Positions 48,176 through 61,721 of a stretch of 64,000 nt of DNA are shown here, in pieces; position 1 is the first letter of the stretch, and each line of letters begins with the position of its first letter. The DNA is from Ecdyonurus torrentis (Eukaryota > Arthropoda > Insecta > Ephemeroptera > Heptageniidae): the NCBI GenBank assembly GCA_949318235.1, contig OX439133.1, forward strand, positions 24,283,515 to 24,347,514. The letters run 5' to 3'. Under the pieces are notes generated by a model, which was not told where the DNA came from, made no database searches, and saw only the letters and a list, made by a program, of their open reading frames with translations. The position numbers were made by a program, and so were the translations under genes.

Positions 48176-48516
48176 TTAAAGGAATAGACCAGAGAAAATC
48201 ATAAGTATTTATATCACAAAACACTTAATGGGAATTACATAAATAGCTTTAGTTTGTCTCAAAACCCAACTGTAGCTCAACTGTGATCAGAAAATTTTGA
48301 TTTATGCAACCTGCACAACATTTTCATATTAATTTTTGCATGTTTCTGACGTCATAAACATGAATTTTTACGCAAGTTACATACTTAACAGTTATTTCAC
48401 TCTCTCTCGTGGGGCTACATTAACATTCTGGCAAAAATTATCCACAGTTTTGAAGATCCTAATTCAAATTTATTCATTAAAAAGCACATGTTGTTTTATG
48501 TGGTCTATGGCTTTAA
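48176..48516 (+). mobile_element. Family A MITE A10
   Basis: TTAAAGGAATAGACCAGAGA to GTGGTCTATGGCTTTAA, TTAA both sides, TGACGTCA near 48348. Confidence 0.9.
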
Positions 48517-49033
<517 letters not shown>

Positions 49034-49134
49034 CTATACACACACAAGCATGCCAATAGTTAGTGGTTAACCAACACTTTAAAATCAATGCACAATTTTT
49101 AAATAAACGAAAGGAAAAATCGATATTGTACTCT

Positions 49135-49372
<238 letters not shown>

Positions 49373-49654
49373 CTATCCCTTTTCACTACTCTATACGTAT
49401 AACTTACAGATTATGTTATGATCCCCTAGAGTTTTTTACTTCCAAAAACTAAACTATTATACATGATACGACATATTCTATATAATATACATACATAGGT
49501 ATATGTACTATATATATATAATATATGGCACACACATATGCTACATACCATACTACCTTATATATAACATATATGTACCAAGTTTGCTTTAGTAATATCA
49601 AAAAAAAAAACTGACGACACACATGTGTTACGTTTTCAACTTTGTCAATACCTT

Positions 49655-49700
49655 CAAAGTGACGTCATCAAAACCAATTCTAAAATGACGTCATCAAAAA
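49655..49700. promoter_or_regulatory. Direct repeat of TGACGTCATCAAAA
   Basis: GTGACGTCATCAAAACC and ATGACGTCATCAAAAAA are 26 bp apart, each a full CREB/ATF consensus, outside any recognised element. Possible regulatory pair or relic of a lost repeat. Confidence 0.4.
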
Positions 49701-50479
49701 AATACTATATCGGTTAACCTTTACCACAATAGAATTTTAGGTTAAATATACCAAAAACAAATCATAAATTTTTTATCAGTTTTGTTGAAAATATGATTTT
49801 AATTAAAGAATTTTAATTTTACTTTCAATATATATGAAAATTACTTTATTATTTGTGTAAGTTAATAATTTAGATATTTGTATTGAGGTAAGAGTAATGT
49901 AAATACAACTTATGTTTAATAATATTGTTTGAATGGTTTCCAGAAACGAAAATAGTTACTGTTTGTCTCTAGACTTGTCTTAAAACTTTTACATTGCTTT
50001 ATAATATTTATAATTATTAGTAACAAAAGAAAATGTTTTAACAGGAGTTAATTAATAAAGAGAGAAAATAAAAGCACAATTTTATTAATATTTGCAAGGA
50101 AAATGGCTAAAATAAACACTGACAATTTTTTTTTATTACTACTTTAATATTTCCTTTTACATTAGATGAGAATAGTAATGAATATAATGAACTTTTTTTT
50201 CCTTGTCTTTACTTTTATTTTACTTTTTTATTGTTTTATTGGGTTTTTTTTATATATATATATTTTTAAATTTCATAATTTTTTTTACTTTTTTAGTATC
50301 TTTCATGCAAAGAGGTTGACCGACTCGGTGTGCATGGAAAAAAGGGGAAATATAGTCATAAGAGGAACTCCAGTTTCAATTTATTCTATCTTGATTATTA
50401 AAATCCTGCAAAACACTTTTCAAATGACATTGAATGAATGTTGAACAACGAAAAAATATTCTAGTTATATTTTTGATAT
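49701..50479. other. AT-rich DNA
   Basis: A frame at 50166-50444 is a T-rich translation with no recognised domain. Confidence 0.4.
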
Positions 50480-50678
50480 CAAAAATATTTTAAATTTTCC
50501 TTAATAGTGCTAAAGTTACAATTTTAACATTTAGATGTTATCTTTAAAGTGGATTAACTTCAATATTTGATCATGTTTGCATGAGTTTGACATAACTAAA
50601 CTTTTAAGTAACATTTCATATTTACTTCATGTTAATTTTATATTTAACTGCCGGTCAGTTTGTCACCTACTCCTTTAA
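50480..50678 (-). mobile_element. Family J element J2 (left end unclear)
   Basis: Ends TTTGTCACCTACTCCTTTAA, inverse of the J1 start. Interior ATTTGATCATGTTTGCATGA and ACTTTTAAGTAACATTTC pair with J1 blocks. Confidence 0.6.
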
Positions 50679-50739
50679 TGATAAAATGCTAGGTAGAAAG
50701 CAAGAATTAGAATTTTGATTTGTGGAAAAAGTAAAGGTT

Positions 50740-50740
<1 letters not shown>

Positions 50741-50772
<32 letters not shown>
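50741..50772. repeat. Short (TC)n
   Basis: About 16 units. Confidence 0.95.
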
Positions 50773-50774
<2 letters not shown>

Positions 50775-51140
50775 GTTTTACAAAATATTTGGAAGAAGAA
50801 GAAGAAGAAAAAATTACCGATACAATATGCATTGTTGTATATTGTGATTGTAGGATGAAATAAATAAACTTTTAGTAAAAGACGAGCAATACGATTTCCT
50901 TGGTTTATTTGTAATAATAAGTCAATATTTTGAATACAATTAATATTAATATTTATATTATAATATATTAATATTAATTAATTAATACATTAATACAATA
51001 ATTAATACAAACAATACAATACAATGATTATGGTATTAATGCATGATCGTTAATCCTAATACAATGTATTGAAGCATGCGTGTGTTATCTTAACTTTAAA
51101 TTTACTTTCATTGTAATTCTTTGATTATTTGTACTACTGA

Positions 51141-51221
51141 GTGTACCGCCAATGTAGTGGGCGCAAAGCCCGTTTCTGGTTGAAAAATAAATAAATAAAA
51201 TAAATCAATAAATAAATAAAA
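51141..51221 (+). mobile_element. Retroposon-like 3' end
   Basis: GTACCGCCAATGTAGTGGGC, a GGGCGCAAAGCCC hairpin, CGTTTCTGGTTGA, then a long AAATAAATAAATAAAATAAA tail. The hairpin-plus-tail layout parallels 41351-41484. Confidence 0.45.
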
Positions 51222-52156
51222 TATTTATTATACGGCTTGCATATAACAGTTATAATATTAACATTATATATGATGAGCCAATTTAAAAGACATAGCAATA
51301 TGCATTGTTGACTTCGTGAGATTCCAATTAGATTTCAATTTAACAACCTCATACATTTTGTTTTCTATAATTACAAATGAAGGCCTCTAAAATTGAACTC
51401 TGTGACTCGTGTTAAATAAGCCAAAAGAAGTTTTTAATTAATCAAAGTTCCTAAATGTTAAAAAAAAAAAAGAAGAAAAAATCCAATTTTATATTATTAT
51501 TAAAAAAATCTACAGTAAATAACACGAATATTGCCTTTAAAGGTCACTCTAAAACATAGCAATCACTTATTTGACATTAGCCGCGAAAAAGAATTTCAGG
51601 ATTTTTTTTTTTTTTTTTTTTTACTTACGTTATATGAAGTAAAATGAGACCTATAGAAGAGCCTTTATTTACTATATAGAAAACTTTTAATGAAATGAAC
51701 TTTTGTATAATTTAGATTTTTTTTTTATATGAAATGTAAGAATTCATATTTTAATTATTTTTTTTTATATAAAATATAATGAATGAATTTATATTATAAT
51801 TGTCATTTCTTTTAATCACTATTAATAACTGTTTAAAATAGTATAGAACATGCACTTAATTAAGAAAAAATTATTAATTAATGAGACTTGTATATTTGAT
51901 TCATTATAAGAAACGAACTTCTATTTTTCTTTGCAATAATTTTTTTTTTTTTTTTTTTTTTTTTTACGTTATAAAAAAATTACTTTTAACGATACAATAT
52001 TCAACATCATAACTGAAACGATATTCTTTGATTTTATTGGTTATTAAATGAGATAGTTTATTGAAGCAGCTAGTTTATAGTTCATCACTTAACTTGTACT
52101 CTTTTTAGTACTAAAAAATATATTTTTATTCAATGATTATTATTTTCTAAAAATGC

Positions 52157-52188
<32 letters not shown>

Positions 52189-52835
52189 TTTTTTTATTTT
52201 ATTATTATTATTTTTTTTTAGATGAATAATCAAAGCACGAGCTGGTTTTATGAAAAAAATAAAAAAAAACACTATTTTTGTACAGATGATGCATAAAATG
52301 TTTGTTCATTGCGCTCTAGTACTACATATTCAACCTGTAAATCTATGTTATATACCTTTAGTCAAAAAATATAATTTATTTTTGTAATAAATACTTGAGC
52401 AGGAAACATAGATGTGATGAATCACAACGAATGCAAACAAGTTTGACATTTATAGTTTTATATTTCTCGTCTTATGTACTAATATATATATATTTATATA
52501 TATACAAAACTGAGCTGACTGCTTGCGAGGATATTTAACAATTTAAGTAAATATCCCTTTTGTTAGTGCCTTTTCTCAGTGTAGCAAAAATAAAAGATTA
52601 AATCTGGCTATTATATAACAAAAAGTTTAACGAATCATTGCGTTAGACAAATACCAGATTCAAAGAGATATTTAATTTCAAAAACACATTAAAATTCAAT
52701 ACATAGTTGGACACATTACAATCAAGATATCGGCCTTCTCTGGGTTTAAAAATAATAATAATAATAATAATAAAAGAAAAAAGAAAGTAAAAGACAGAAT
52801 AAATGCACCTAAAACTACACTCACATCCTATATGG
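51222..52835. other. Long AT-rich stretch
   Basis: Poly(T) near 51602 and 51940, poly(A) near 52158, (ATA)n near 52750. No gene recognised. Confidence 0.5.
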
Positions 52836-53136
52836 AATAGGATGTATGCAGTCATGTTAGAGTCGACGCCATGTTGGATCACTCAATAACATTGGCTGCA
52901 TTAGAAAATAACTCATTTTGCCTGTTTAAAAACACTTAACAATATTTTTTTAGAACATTGATGCTGTTAATAGGACGTATCTCAAGTATGTGAGAAAAAT
53001 AAGAAGTAACAAAAAGTTAAAAGATTATCCAAAGAAAATAGCCAAAAATGATTTATCTTATGCTGAACAATGTTATACACTACTCTAGTATGGCCTTCAA
53101 GTGCATTAAATATGACGTCATGGGGATACACCCTAT
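52836..53136 (-). mobile_element. Family B MITE B11
   Basis: AATAGGATGTATGCAGTCAT at the left, ATGGGGATACACCCTATA at the right, TGACGTCA near 53114. Confidence 0.85.
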
Positions 53137-53445
53137 AGTGGGTGTAGAGAGAGCGCCTGTGATTCCGCAACGTGCATCACATATATAACCGACAAAAAGC
53201 CTATATAACAGGATGTTAACAAAAAGACTACGATAACGGACAACTTAAAATATTTCAAAGTAATGTATTTTCTATAGAAATTGCTACTGAACAATTTTCT
53301 ACCATGCCAATGTGAGTTGAGGCACACAAATAAAAATGATGCCCACTACTGCATTTCTCTATCTTTTACTTCACTTATATGATATCATGTTGGACGAGTT
53401 TAGTCGCGCGAATCATTAATACAAAAAAAAAAAAAAAACTTAAAA

Positions 53446-53660
53446 TAAATTAAGACTTACTATTCAACTTTTTTTTTGTAATAAATTTGTAAGATATGTA
53501 CAAAGTTTTTTTTAAAGAGCTATGTCTTTACCGCTGAGGAAATAAAGTTTATACCAACAAGTTACTGTTTAAACTTTTTCAATTCAGTTATTGGTTTCTA
53601 CTAAAGAGTTACATATATCTATGTAACTGAATAATTTGTCAAATTTATGTTTTCCGTGTA
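53446..53660 (+). mobile_element. Family T element T4, left end lost
   Basis: TAAAGAGCTATGTCTTTACC, GTTATTGGTTTCTACTAAAG, ending TTATGTTTTCCGTGTA. Confidence 0.6.
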
Positions 53661-53831
53661 CAGTATATAAATATTATGCAAACAAAGAAACAGGAGTAGG
53701 TTAGGTGATCAAATTTTGGTGTGTTTTGATATTTCAGTGAAGTAAAATATAAAGAAAGGCAGCAGTAAACATCACTCTTATTGTAGTGCATCAGCTCGCA
53801 TTAGTGAAGTAAAATTCATAAAACTATTTTA

Positions 53832-54021
<190 letters not shown>

Positions 54022-54253
54022 CACACACACACAGTTGGAATTATAGAATTTGACAATAAAGCATTACACCGCTCCAATGAAGTGGCTGGACGATAATTGC
54101 ATTTCTCCGCCTTCTTATAGCTTGCTGTGCGTAACAACCAAAATGCAGCGTGAGAGTGTTCAGTTGACCAGACACCTCCACCTTTACTTTATACTTATTT
54201 CTATCTCTTTGTTCTTGGACTTGCTATGATATGTTTGCTGGACAGAAAAGGAT

Positions 54254-54446
<193 letters not shown>

Positions 54447-54549
54447 GAGATATGCATGCGACACGAGTAAAGAGAGGAAATAAGGAGTTAAGGTAGACCC
54501 CCACCTTTACAACAAACACACTACATTTTGGTTGTTAAGCACAGTAAGC

Positions 54550-54859
54550 TATAGGGTGTATGCGGATGATGTCATATTTATTGCGCTTGGAGGCCATACT
54601 GGAGTAGTGCATAACATTGCTCAGCATAGGACAAACTTCATTTAAGCCAATTTTCTTTGTGAAATCGGTTAATTTTGTGATATTTGTTATTTTTCTCACA
54701 TACTTGAGATATTAATTCAACATTATTTACAGCATCAATGCTCTCAAAAATATTGCATAGTGTTTTTAAACTGGCAAAATGATTTTTTTTTCTATGCCAC
54801 CCATGTTATTGAGTTATCCAACATGGCGTCGACTTTAACATGAATGCATACACCCTATA
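54550..54859 (+). mobile_element. Family B MITE B12 inserted in Q
   Basis: TATAGGGTGTATGCGGATGA to GCATACACCCTATA, both ends intact. The other Q arm has a single TATA at this point, giving an internal empty site. Confidence 0.92.
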
Positions 54860-54950
54860 AGAAGGCGGAGAAATGTAATTATCGTCCAGCCACTTCATTG
54901 GAGCAGTGTAATGCTTTATTGTTAAATTCTATCATTTCAACTGTATATTT

Positions 54951-56142
54951 ATATATATAATAATAATAATAATAAAACAGTACTTAACCACTAACAATGG
55001 CAAACAATGCATCTTTAAAAGTTACTCTTGGCATTTCCTTTTATAATATATATTACGTAGTATACATAAAAAAAACCATTTCAGAAAAGAAAAAAAATGT
55101 ATCTTAAAAGGAATAACAACAAAAAAGAAAATCCATTAAAATATACGTTTTTTACAACAATTTCTTATTATAATTATAAAATAAGTAATATTAATTGAAA
55201 ACATAAGAGTTAAATCTCTATTTTTTTACTTTCAAGACTTTAGCTATTTACACTGTCATGGAATAAAAACGACAAAAAAAATGTAAATCCAACTTGGAAC
55301 AGATTTGAGGTTCTTATACTTATTGTCGACATTTTATCAACGTGACATAGAAAAAAAAAGAGAGAGGGGGGTGGGAGGGCAATGATGGGAGGGAGGGGGG
55401 TATGGTGTCACATATATAAAATCTTACACGACGTTGCAAGAACGTTTTATCAGCTCTTTGTATATATTCTAACAAAAAAAAAGTAGCACCTCCCCTCATT
55501 TGTATAATATAATCGATTGTATAAATACATCGATATTTTTGAAGAAGAAAAAAAAAATGTTATCACTGCCTGAGCATTTTATATGACTTTTTTTTTAATT
55601 TAAAAAATGTATTATTATTTATTTAACATTTACCTAATTAAATATAAAGTAGAAGAAAATGAGAAAACTGGGTCATATGCAAATTAAATTTTGTACGCAA
55701 AAATTTGTTTTTTCATGTAATTTTTCCATGATCAGAAAATTTAAATACAAGAATTTACACTATTTACATTTTGTAATAGTACATTAGAAATGTTAATTGT
55801 GTTAATTTACACATAAAATAAATAGTGATTTTATGTGATATAAACTTAATATGGAGAAATCTTATGTTAGAACATTTTCTTTCTAGAAAGATTTTGGGTT
55901 CCTTATTATTTTTATGTTCTTTTAGCTTCTAAATTATAGGTAAAATTTGTTTGATTTACAAATTGGATTTCACAAATTTGCAAATTATAGGAATGCAGCC
56001 TCTTCTATATATTACTTTAGTAAAGCCATATTACTCTCTTAATTCTTGTTGAAAAATTTTCAGCAATTTATTTCACAATTTTACGTTTGAAAACTATTAC
56101 TTTAAAACGTTTACTACAAAATATACAAACTAGAAATTAAAA
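54951..56142. other. AT-rich DNA with a G-rich tract
   Basis: 55365-55400 (GGGGGGTGGGAGGGCAATGA then GGGAGGGAGGGGGG) is G-quadruplex-prone. No gene seen. Confidence 0.45.
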
Positions 56143-56775
56143 CATAGGGTAAATCCGCATGACGTCATACTGAATGCACTTCAACACCATTATGCATTAA
56201 TGAACAACATTGCTCAGCATAGGACAAACTTCGTTAAAGGCAATTTTATTTGAGAAATCGGTTCATTTTTTGTTTGTTATTATTACTTTTCTCACATTAG
56301 TTGAGATAGCATCAATGCTCTCAAAAATATTGTTCAATATTTATAAACTTGTAAAATGAGCTATATTTCTATGTGATCAATGTTATTGAGTGATCCAGCA
56401 TGGCGTCGACTTTAACTTAAAGGAATAGACCAGAGAAAAACATAAGCATTTATATTACAAAACATTTGATGGGACTTACATAAATAACTTTAGTTTGTCT
56501 CAAAACCCAACTGTAGCACCGTAGCAGTGATCAGAAAATTCGATTTATGCAACCCGCACAACATTTTCATACTAATTTTTGCATGTTTCTGACGTCATAA
56601 ACATGAATTTTCACGCAAATTGCATACTTTACAGTTTTTTCACGCTCTCTCGTGGGGCTACATTAACATTCTGGTAAAAATTGTCATTAATTTTGAAGAT
56701 CCCATTTTGTGTTTATTCATTAAAAAGCTCACGTTGTTTTATGTGGTCTATGGCTTTAAATGCATTCACCCTATA
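56143..56775 (+). mobile_element. Family B copy B13, interrupted by A11
   Basis: ACATAGGGTAAATCCGCATG and GACGTCATACTGAATGCAC at the left, CATGGCGTCGACTTTAAC before A11, TGCATTCACCCTATA after it. Confidence 0.85.
56417..56759 (+). mobile_element. Family A MITE A11 inside B13
   Basis: TTAAAGGAATAGACCAGAGA to GTGGTCTATGGCTTTAA with TTAA at both ends. TGACGTCA near 56590. One of the cleanest A copies. Confidence 0.92.
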
Positions 56776-57285
56776 TAGTAAGAAGACAAATTAAATTAAA
56801 CAAATGGCTAATTTTTCAAATAAAAATAATTATAATCCTTGTTAAATTTATTGTTTATATATAAAAAATAATAATCCGTTTACTAACACTTTCCACATAC
56901 ATTCCCACATTAAATACATGTATATATATATATATATAACTCAAATTAATTAAATATATATACTGTTCTCACAATTTTTGTATTTATTTAATTTTCCATT
57001 ACGAAAAAAAAATATTAACCTAATTTTTTATTCGATTAATCGTATGATGTGTATGTTTAAAATATCGATTATATAGAAGTTATTTGTCAAAAGTTGTAAC
57101 CTCTTAAACACGTATTCTGTCTACTCTTGAAAAACTTTTCTTACATTTCACTTCAGGCAAAATCTCTCTCTCACTCACTCTCTCTCTCTCTCTCTAAAGA
57201 AAAATATATTCTGGTTAATTTTAATACCATCTCTTTCTCTCTTTACTTTTTTCACCCTCATGTGGTTTTTTGTTAGTTCTGTGCT

Positions 57286-57369
<84 letters not shown>

Positions 57370-57847
57370 GTATATATTATAGTATAATATATGCATATAT
57401 CAAATCTAAAGTTTCATATTTTAGGTTAAACTAACTCTGAAAAATCTTTTATTACTCGACGACTAAAAAATATTTTAATTAAAATGAAGTGTATATTAAG
57501 CTAATAAATGTAAAGTATTTTACGTACAGTATAGTGAATATAAATCATTATCATACTACAATAGTTTTTTTTTTATAGTATCTCTCTCTCTCTCTTGTTT
57601 TGCATATATTATAAAATCTACTTTTTGAAACAATTAAAAAAGAGTTTAATGGATGTTAGTTGTCTAGTGCGTAAAAAAAGCATGGGTCCCTTAATTTCCT
57701 ACCCTTTAGCACTGTTTTAAAAGTACCCCCCCCCCACCCAAGAAGACTATTACAACTAAGCTTGGAAATATTTAAATGAGGGATAAAAAAAAACGCACTT
57801 TTTCGTGTTGTACGCTCATAGAAAATATTTATGAAAATTTTCATCAC
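56776..57847. other. AT-rich spacer with (TC)n and (TA)n
   Basis: (TC)n near 57168-57195, (TA)n 57290-57366, a C-run at 57725-57737. No gene recognised. Confidence 0.45.
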
Positions 57848-58474
57848 CACTTTAATAATTGGTGCATTACTTTAGTTACGAATCCTAACTGCTTTAAGAT
57901 AATCGCTTTTAAGTTATTATATGAGTGGCTAAAATAATGCATTTTAGCAAGTTATTTACAATAGCTATTTTAACTTAAAATAGCTTAGAAAAAACTTAAA
58001 ACAACTGAACACTGAAATTAACTATTTTTAATAATTTGTTCAAATGCATTATTTTAGCTTGCTTGTAATAACTTAAAAGTATATATCTTAAATAAGTTAG
58101 GATTTCACACTAAAAAATAAGCGTTGAAAAACTTGTTAACAGTTTTGCAATGCTTTAAGTATTGTGCAATCAACGGTTATGACGTCACTGAGCGTTCAAA
58201 TTGTAACGATAAAAACGTTAGTGACGTCACAAGCGTTTGGACTGAATAGAAAAATCGTAGATTTGTAACGGTCAAGTTTAACGTATATTCCATTGTGATT
58301 CTAAAGCTTGTGACGTCATTTACGCTTTTATCGTTAGATTGTCAACGTTTAGTGACGTCATTCAACAATAAAGTATTGCAAAACTGTGTACAAGCTTTTC
58401 AACGATTTTTTTTTTTTTTTTTTTTTTTTTATTACAGTGATTGTAACTAAAGTAATGCACCATTTTTTTGAGTG
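57848..58474. mobile_element. Family O foldback, right arm carrying E1
   Basis: TGGTGCATTACTTTAGTTAC (57860-57879) and its exact inverse (58443-58462), extending outward to CACTTTAATA / TTTGAGTG. The left arm continues GAATCCTAACTGCTTTAAGA; its partner on the right is split by E1. Confidence 0.8.
58108..58438. mobile_element. Family E element E1 inside O
   Basis: CACTAAAAAATAAGCGTTGA at the left, TTTTCAACGATTTTTTTTTT to ACAGTG at the right. Arms pair through AACAGTTTTGCAATGC / GTATTGCAAAACTGTG. Four TGACGTCA sites (about 58180, 58222, 58311, 58352), arranged symmetrically. Confidence 0.8.
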
Positions 58475-58907
58475 AACAATAATTTTCATTAGGTTACAGG
58501 TGACTGAGGTGACCTAGTATTATTGTATATTCAGTTAAAGCACGATTTCTTATTAATTATATTGATATCCCCTTTTTTCTTTTCTTATTTTCCTTATATA
58601 TTTTTTTCTTCTCAGCATGAAGCAGTTTTAATTATTTTTAAAGTTGGTTATATCGCTATAAAAAACCAAACCTGTCATGTACAGAGCTTATATAACATAG
58701 TATGTTTTAAATCAAGTCACTTTATAAGGGTATTAAGAAAAGCCACTTCCAAAATTCTAAAACTGTATTAAAATGTTAAGAAAAATTTGTTTCTCCACAA
58801 TTAATGCTATTCAACATAGCACTAGTTATACGTCTATAGTACTTTACTATGTTGCACAAAGAGCGATCTAGCAACTGAGCTTTAATTATATACTAAATGC
58901 AGATAAG
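58475..58907. other. Spacer with an exon-like frame
   Basis: A strong pyrimidine tract and CTCAG acceptor at 58590-58615 precede a 50-codon frame (HEAVLIIFKVGYIAI...). No donor, family or conserved motif is evident. Confidence 0.2.
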
Positions 58908-59054
58908 TCGTCACCTCAGAATAAGAATGTCGTATCTGCAAAAAAATTTGATGCAATTCTGAGCCTTATGTTGATAACAAATAAGGCTCAGAATTGCATC
59001 ATTTTTTTTTTTTTTTTTGCAGATATGACATTCTTATTCTCAGGTGACGAAGTA
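58908..59054. mobile_element. Stem-loop element with near-perfect arms
   Basis: GTCACCTCAGAATAAGAATG ... GATGCAATTCTGAGCCTTAT, short loop, then the inverse. The right arm has a 16-bp poly(T) where the left has seven A. About 65-bp stem, single copy here. Confidence 0.7.
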
Positions 59055-59087
59055 GCTTTGCTATTCTGCATAGATGAAACAGTATAC

Positions 59088-59473
59088 TTAAAGCCCTTGT
59101 CAACTTACTTTTTTATCATTTAGAATACTAGATTGATAATTACCATACTTTATTATCCATAAATTAGACACTAACACGTTGATTTTGAATTTATTTTCAT
59201 ATTGACGGTTATTTCAAGCATCTGACGTCACAATGTACTGCCGCCAATCACGTGATAAATTTAAGCTTTTTCCTCAAGTTTTGTGCACGCCATCACGGCC
59301 CCATCGGTACATTGTGATGTTAGATGCGTGAAATAACCGTTAAAATGAAAATATATGAAATTCAATACAAAAATCAACGTGTTGGTGTCTAATTCATGGA
59401 TAATAAGGTATGGTAATTATCAATCTAGTATTCTAAATGAATGATAAAAAAAAGTAAGTTGACTGGGCTTTAA
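59088..59473. mobile_element. Family D foldback D1
   Basis: TTAAAGCCCTTGTCAACTTA at the left, TAAGTTGACTGGGCTTTAA at the right, TTAA flanks. Arms pair along TAATTACCATACTTTATTAT and GTTATTTCAAGCATCTGACG. One TGACGTCA and a decayed partner (TGATGTTA). Confidence 0.88.
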
Positions 59474-59860
59474 AGGCTTTTTTTTAAATTTTATTTATTG
59501 ATTTATTTTTGTAAATCACGAGATCGGACTTGCAAAAACATATGAACATTAATATTTTTCTCTGCCGCAGAAGGACATTAAAAAAAATTCAATTTTTAAA
59601 ATTTTCTATTGAATGTCGTCATGGGAAGGCAAAAAAAAACAAACGTAGATTGTAATAGTTAATTACCGCACTACATTATTATTACATATTTATTTACATA
59701 ATTACATTTGGGTCTTGAAAGAATTTAGCATCAGTTTTGGCGTTCAAACTTTGCGTTTCAAAATTTACAATAACATTCTATTATAGGCCTTAAGTAAATG
59801 TTAAACTTTACTCTTTAGACAATACTATGAGAGAGTAAATCTAATTATAAAAGCATGGCT

Positions 59861-59891
<31 letters not shown>

Positions 59892-60120
59892 AATGAATTA
59901 AAATTGGCTGGTTTTCAGATTGATTAAAACTATAATGTAATAAAAATTTAACTTACTGGAATCTAATATCATTGTTAAGAGTTAAGAGGCTAAGTGAAGT
60001 AGTTAATCAAGTGTGATTTTACTAAACTTTCATGCCACTAGCTAACTTAATACTAATTATTATTATTATTTTCATTGCCAATACTGCCCACATCGTTTTA
60101 TTAATTTTTTTCCCGAAAAG
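59474..60120. other. AT-rich spacer
   Basis: A 28-bp poly(A) near 59861. Nothing recognised. Confidence 0.4.
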
Positions 60121-60164
60121 ATATTGTGATTGTAATCAAAAACTTTTATATTTCTTGTCTTCAG

Positions 60165-60320
60165 GGTGCAATTTTTACCTTTATCTGTTCAGAATATTTT
60201 AAAAAAAGATTTGATTGGAGAAAAATATCCAACTGGGTATCATTAACTTTGAGTGTTATTGGAAATTTTTTAATACTTTTTATGACAAACCAATTTTTAT
60301 TCTTTTTCTTGCAAAAAAAA
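60165..60320 (+). CDS. Possible isolated exon encoding a membrane segment
   Basis: A CTTGTCTTCAG acceptor-like site ends at 60164. From there the frame reads GAIFTFICSEYFKKRFDWRK then ISNWVSLTLSVIGNFLILFM and TNQF. This is a basic linker followed by a ~22-residue hydrophobic helix, with ordinary amino-acid composition unlike nearby microsatellite frames. The frame enters poly(A) near 60313 and stops at 60369-60371. I see no donor and no partner exon nearby. The family is not recognised; the basic stretch, helix and polar end are generic for multi-pass proteins. A single exon of a long-intron gene, a pseudogene remnant or chance are all possible. Confidence 0.22.
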
Positions 60321-60611
60321 AAAAAAAAAAAAAAAAAAAGCGTATACGTTTTTTTGTGTAAAATACTATAAAATATTAAAAAAAAAATTTGTGACAGTAA
60401 TTTTTTAATTGCATACTTTTAGTATACATACTAATATGCAATTGAAATTACAATGCATAATCTATAGTATAGATCCATAAGTTATTATAACATAACCAAT
60501 TTAATTATTATATATTATTTCATTGAATAATATCCTAAATTATACATTTTTTTTAAATATTTTTCATTTTTTATGTTTTTTGTAATGAAAATTTAAAATA
60601 AAAATTATTAA

Positions 60612-61000
60612 CCATTCATTCATTTATTCATTCATTCATTCATTCATTCATTCATTCATTCATTCATTCATTCATTCATTCATTCATTCATTCATTCATT
60701 CATTCATTCATTCATTCATTCATTCATTCATTCATTCATTCATTCATTCATTCATTCATTCATTCATTCATTCATTCATTCATTCATTCATTCATTCATT
60801 CATTCATTCATTCATTCATTCATTCATTCATTCATTCATTCATTCATTCATTCATTCATTCATTCATTCATTCATTCATTCATTCATTCATTCATTCATT
60901 CATTCATTCATTCATTCATTCATTCATTCATTCATTCATTCATTCATTCATTCATTCATTCATTCATTCATTCATTCATTCATTCATTCATTCATTCATT
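60612..61000. repeat. (CATT)n microsatellite, ~97 units
   Basis: 389 bp of almost uninterrupted CATT, followed by a TTTTATTTTATT-rich edge. Confidence 0.98.
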
Positions 61001-61177
61001 TATTTTATTTTTATTTTATTTTATTTTTTCTTGGATTGTTATTTTATTTATTGTACTTGTATTTATTTAACAATCAATAACATCACAGTATGATAAACTT
61101 CAAAACGAAAAAGGAACTTTTTTAAAATTTAAAATTCTGAAGCAAGTCAATAAACGTACACCTGTATGTATGACATG

Positions 61178-61180
<3 letters not shown>

Positions 61181-61214
<34 letters not shown>
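61181..61214. repeat. Short (GA)n
   Basis: About 17 units. Confidence 0.95.
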
Positions 61215-61216
<2 letters not shown>

Positions 61217-61419
61217 ATACATGATACATACATACAAACCCACTAGCTACATACTCTCACATACTGTATACATACATAAATATATACTGTAAATTTGTAC
61301 ACTCGAAAAACAAATGTTTACTCACAACGCACAAATATTTAGAGAGTACTTACGAAATACATACACTCTAAAAAAAAAAATAATAACCGTTGAAAATCTT
61401 GTACACAGTTTTGCAATGC

Positions 61420-61721
61420 TTAAGCATAGACCACATAAAACAACATGTGCTTTTTAATGAATAATAAACATGAAATGGGATCTTTAAAACTAATGACAAT
61501 TTCTACCTGAATGTTAATATAACCCCACGAGAAAGCGTAAAAAAACTGTAAAGTATGCAATTTGCGTAAAATTTCATTGTGCGGATAGCATAAATCGAAT
61601 TTTCTGACCACTGCTACGGGGCTACTGTTGGGTTTTCAGACAAACTAAAGTTATTTATATAAATCCTATCAAGTGTTTTGAGATATAAATGCTTATGTTT
61701 TTCTCTGGTCTATTGCTTTAG
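61420..61721 (-). mobile_element. Family A MITE A12 inside E2
   Basis: TTAAGCATAGACCACATAAA to CTGGTCTATTGCTTTAG. The right TTAA is mutated and ~30 bp including TGACGTCA is deleted. Confidence 0.85.

Noticed and set aside
58523..58771. Acceptor-led frame as a gene
   Set aside because: Only the acceptor motif supports it; no donor, family similarity or continuation found. Kept as a comment only.
60612..61000. Direct repeat array considered as CRISPR or satellite
   Set aside because: Four-base unit without spacers; a plain microsatellite.
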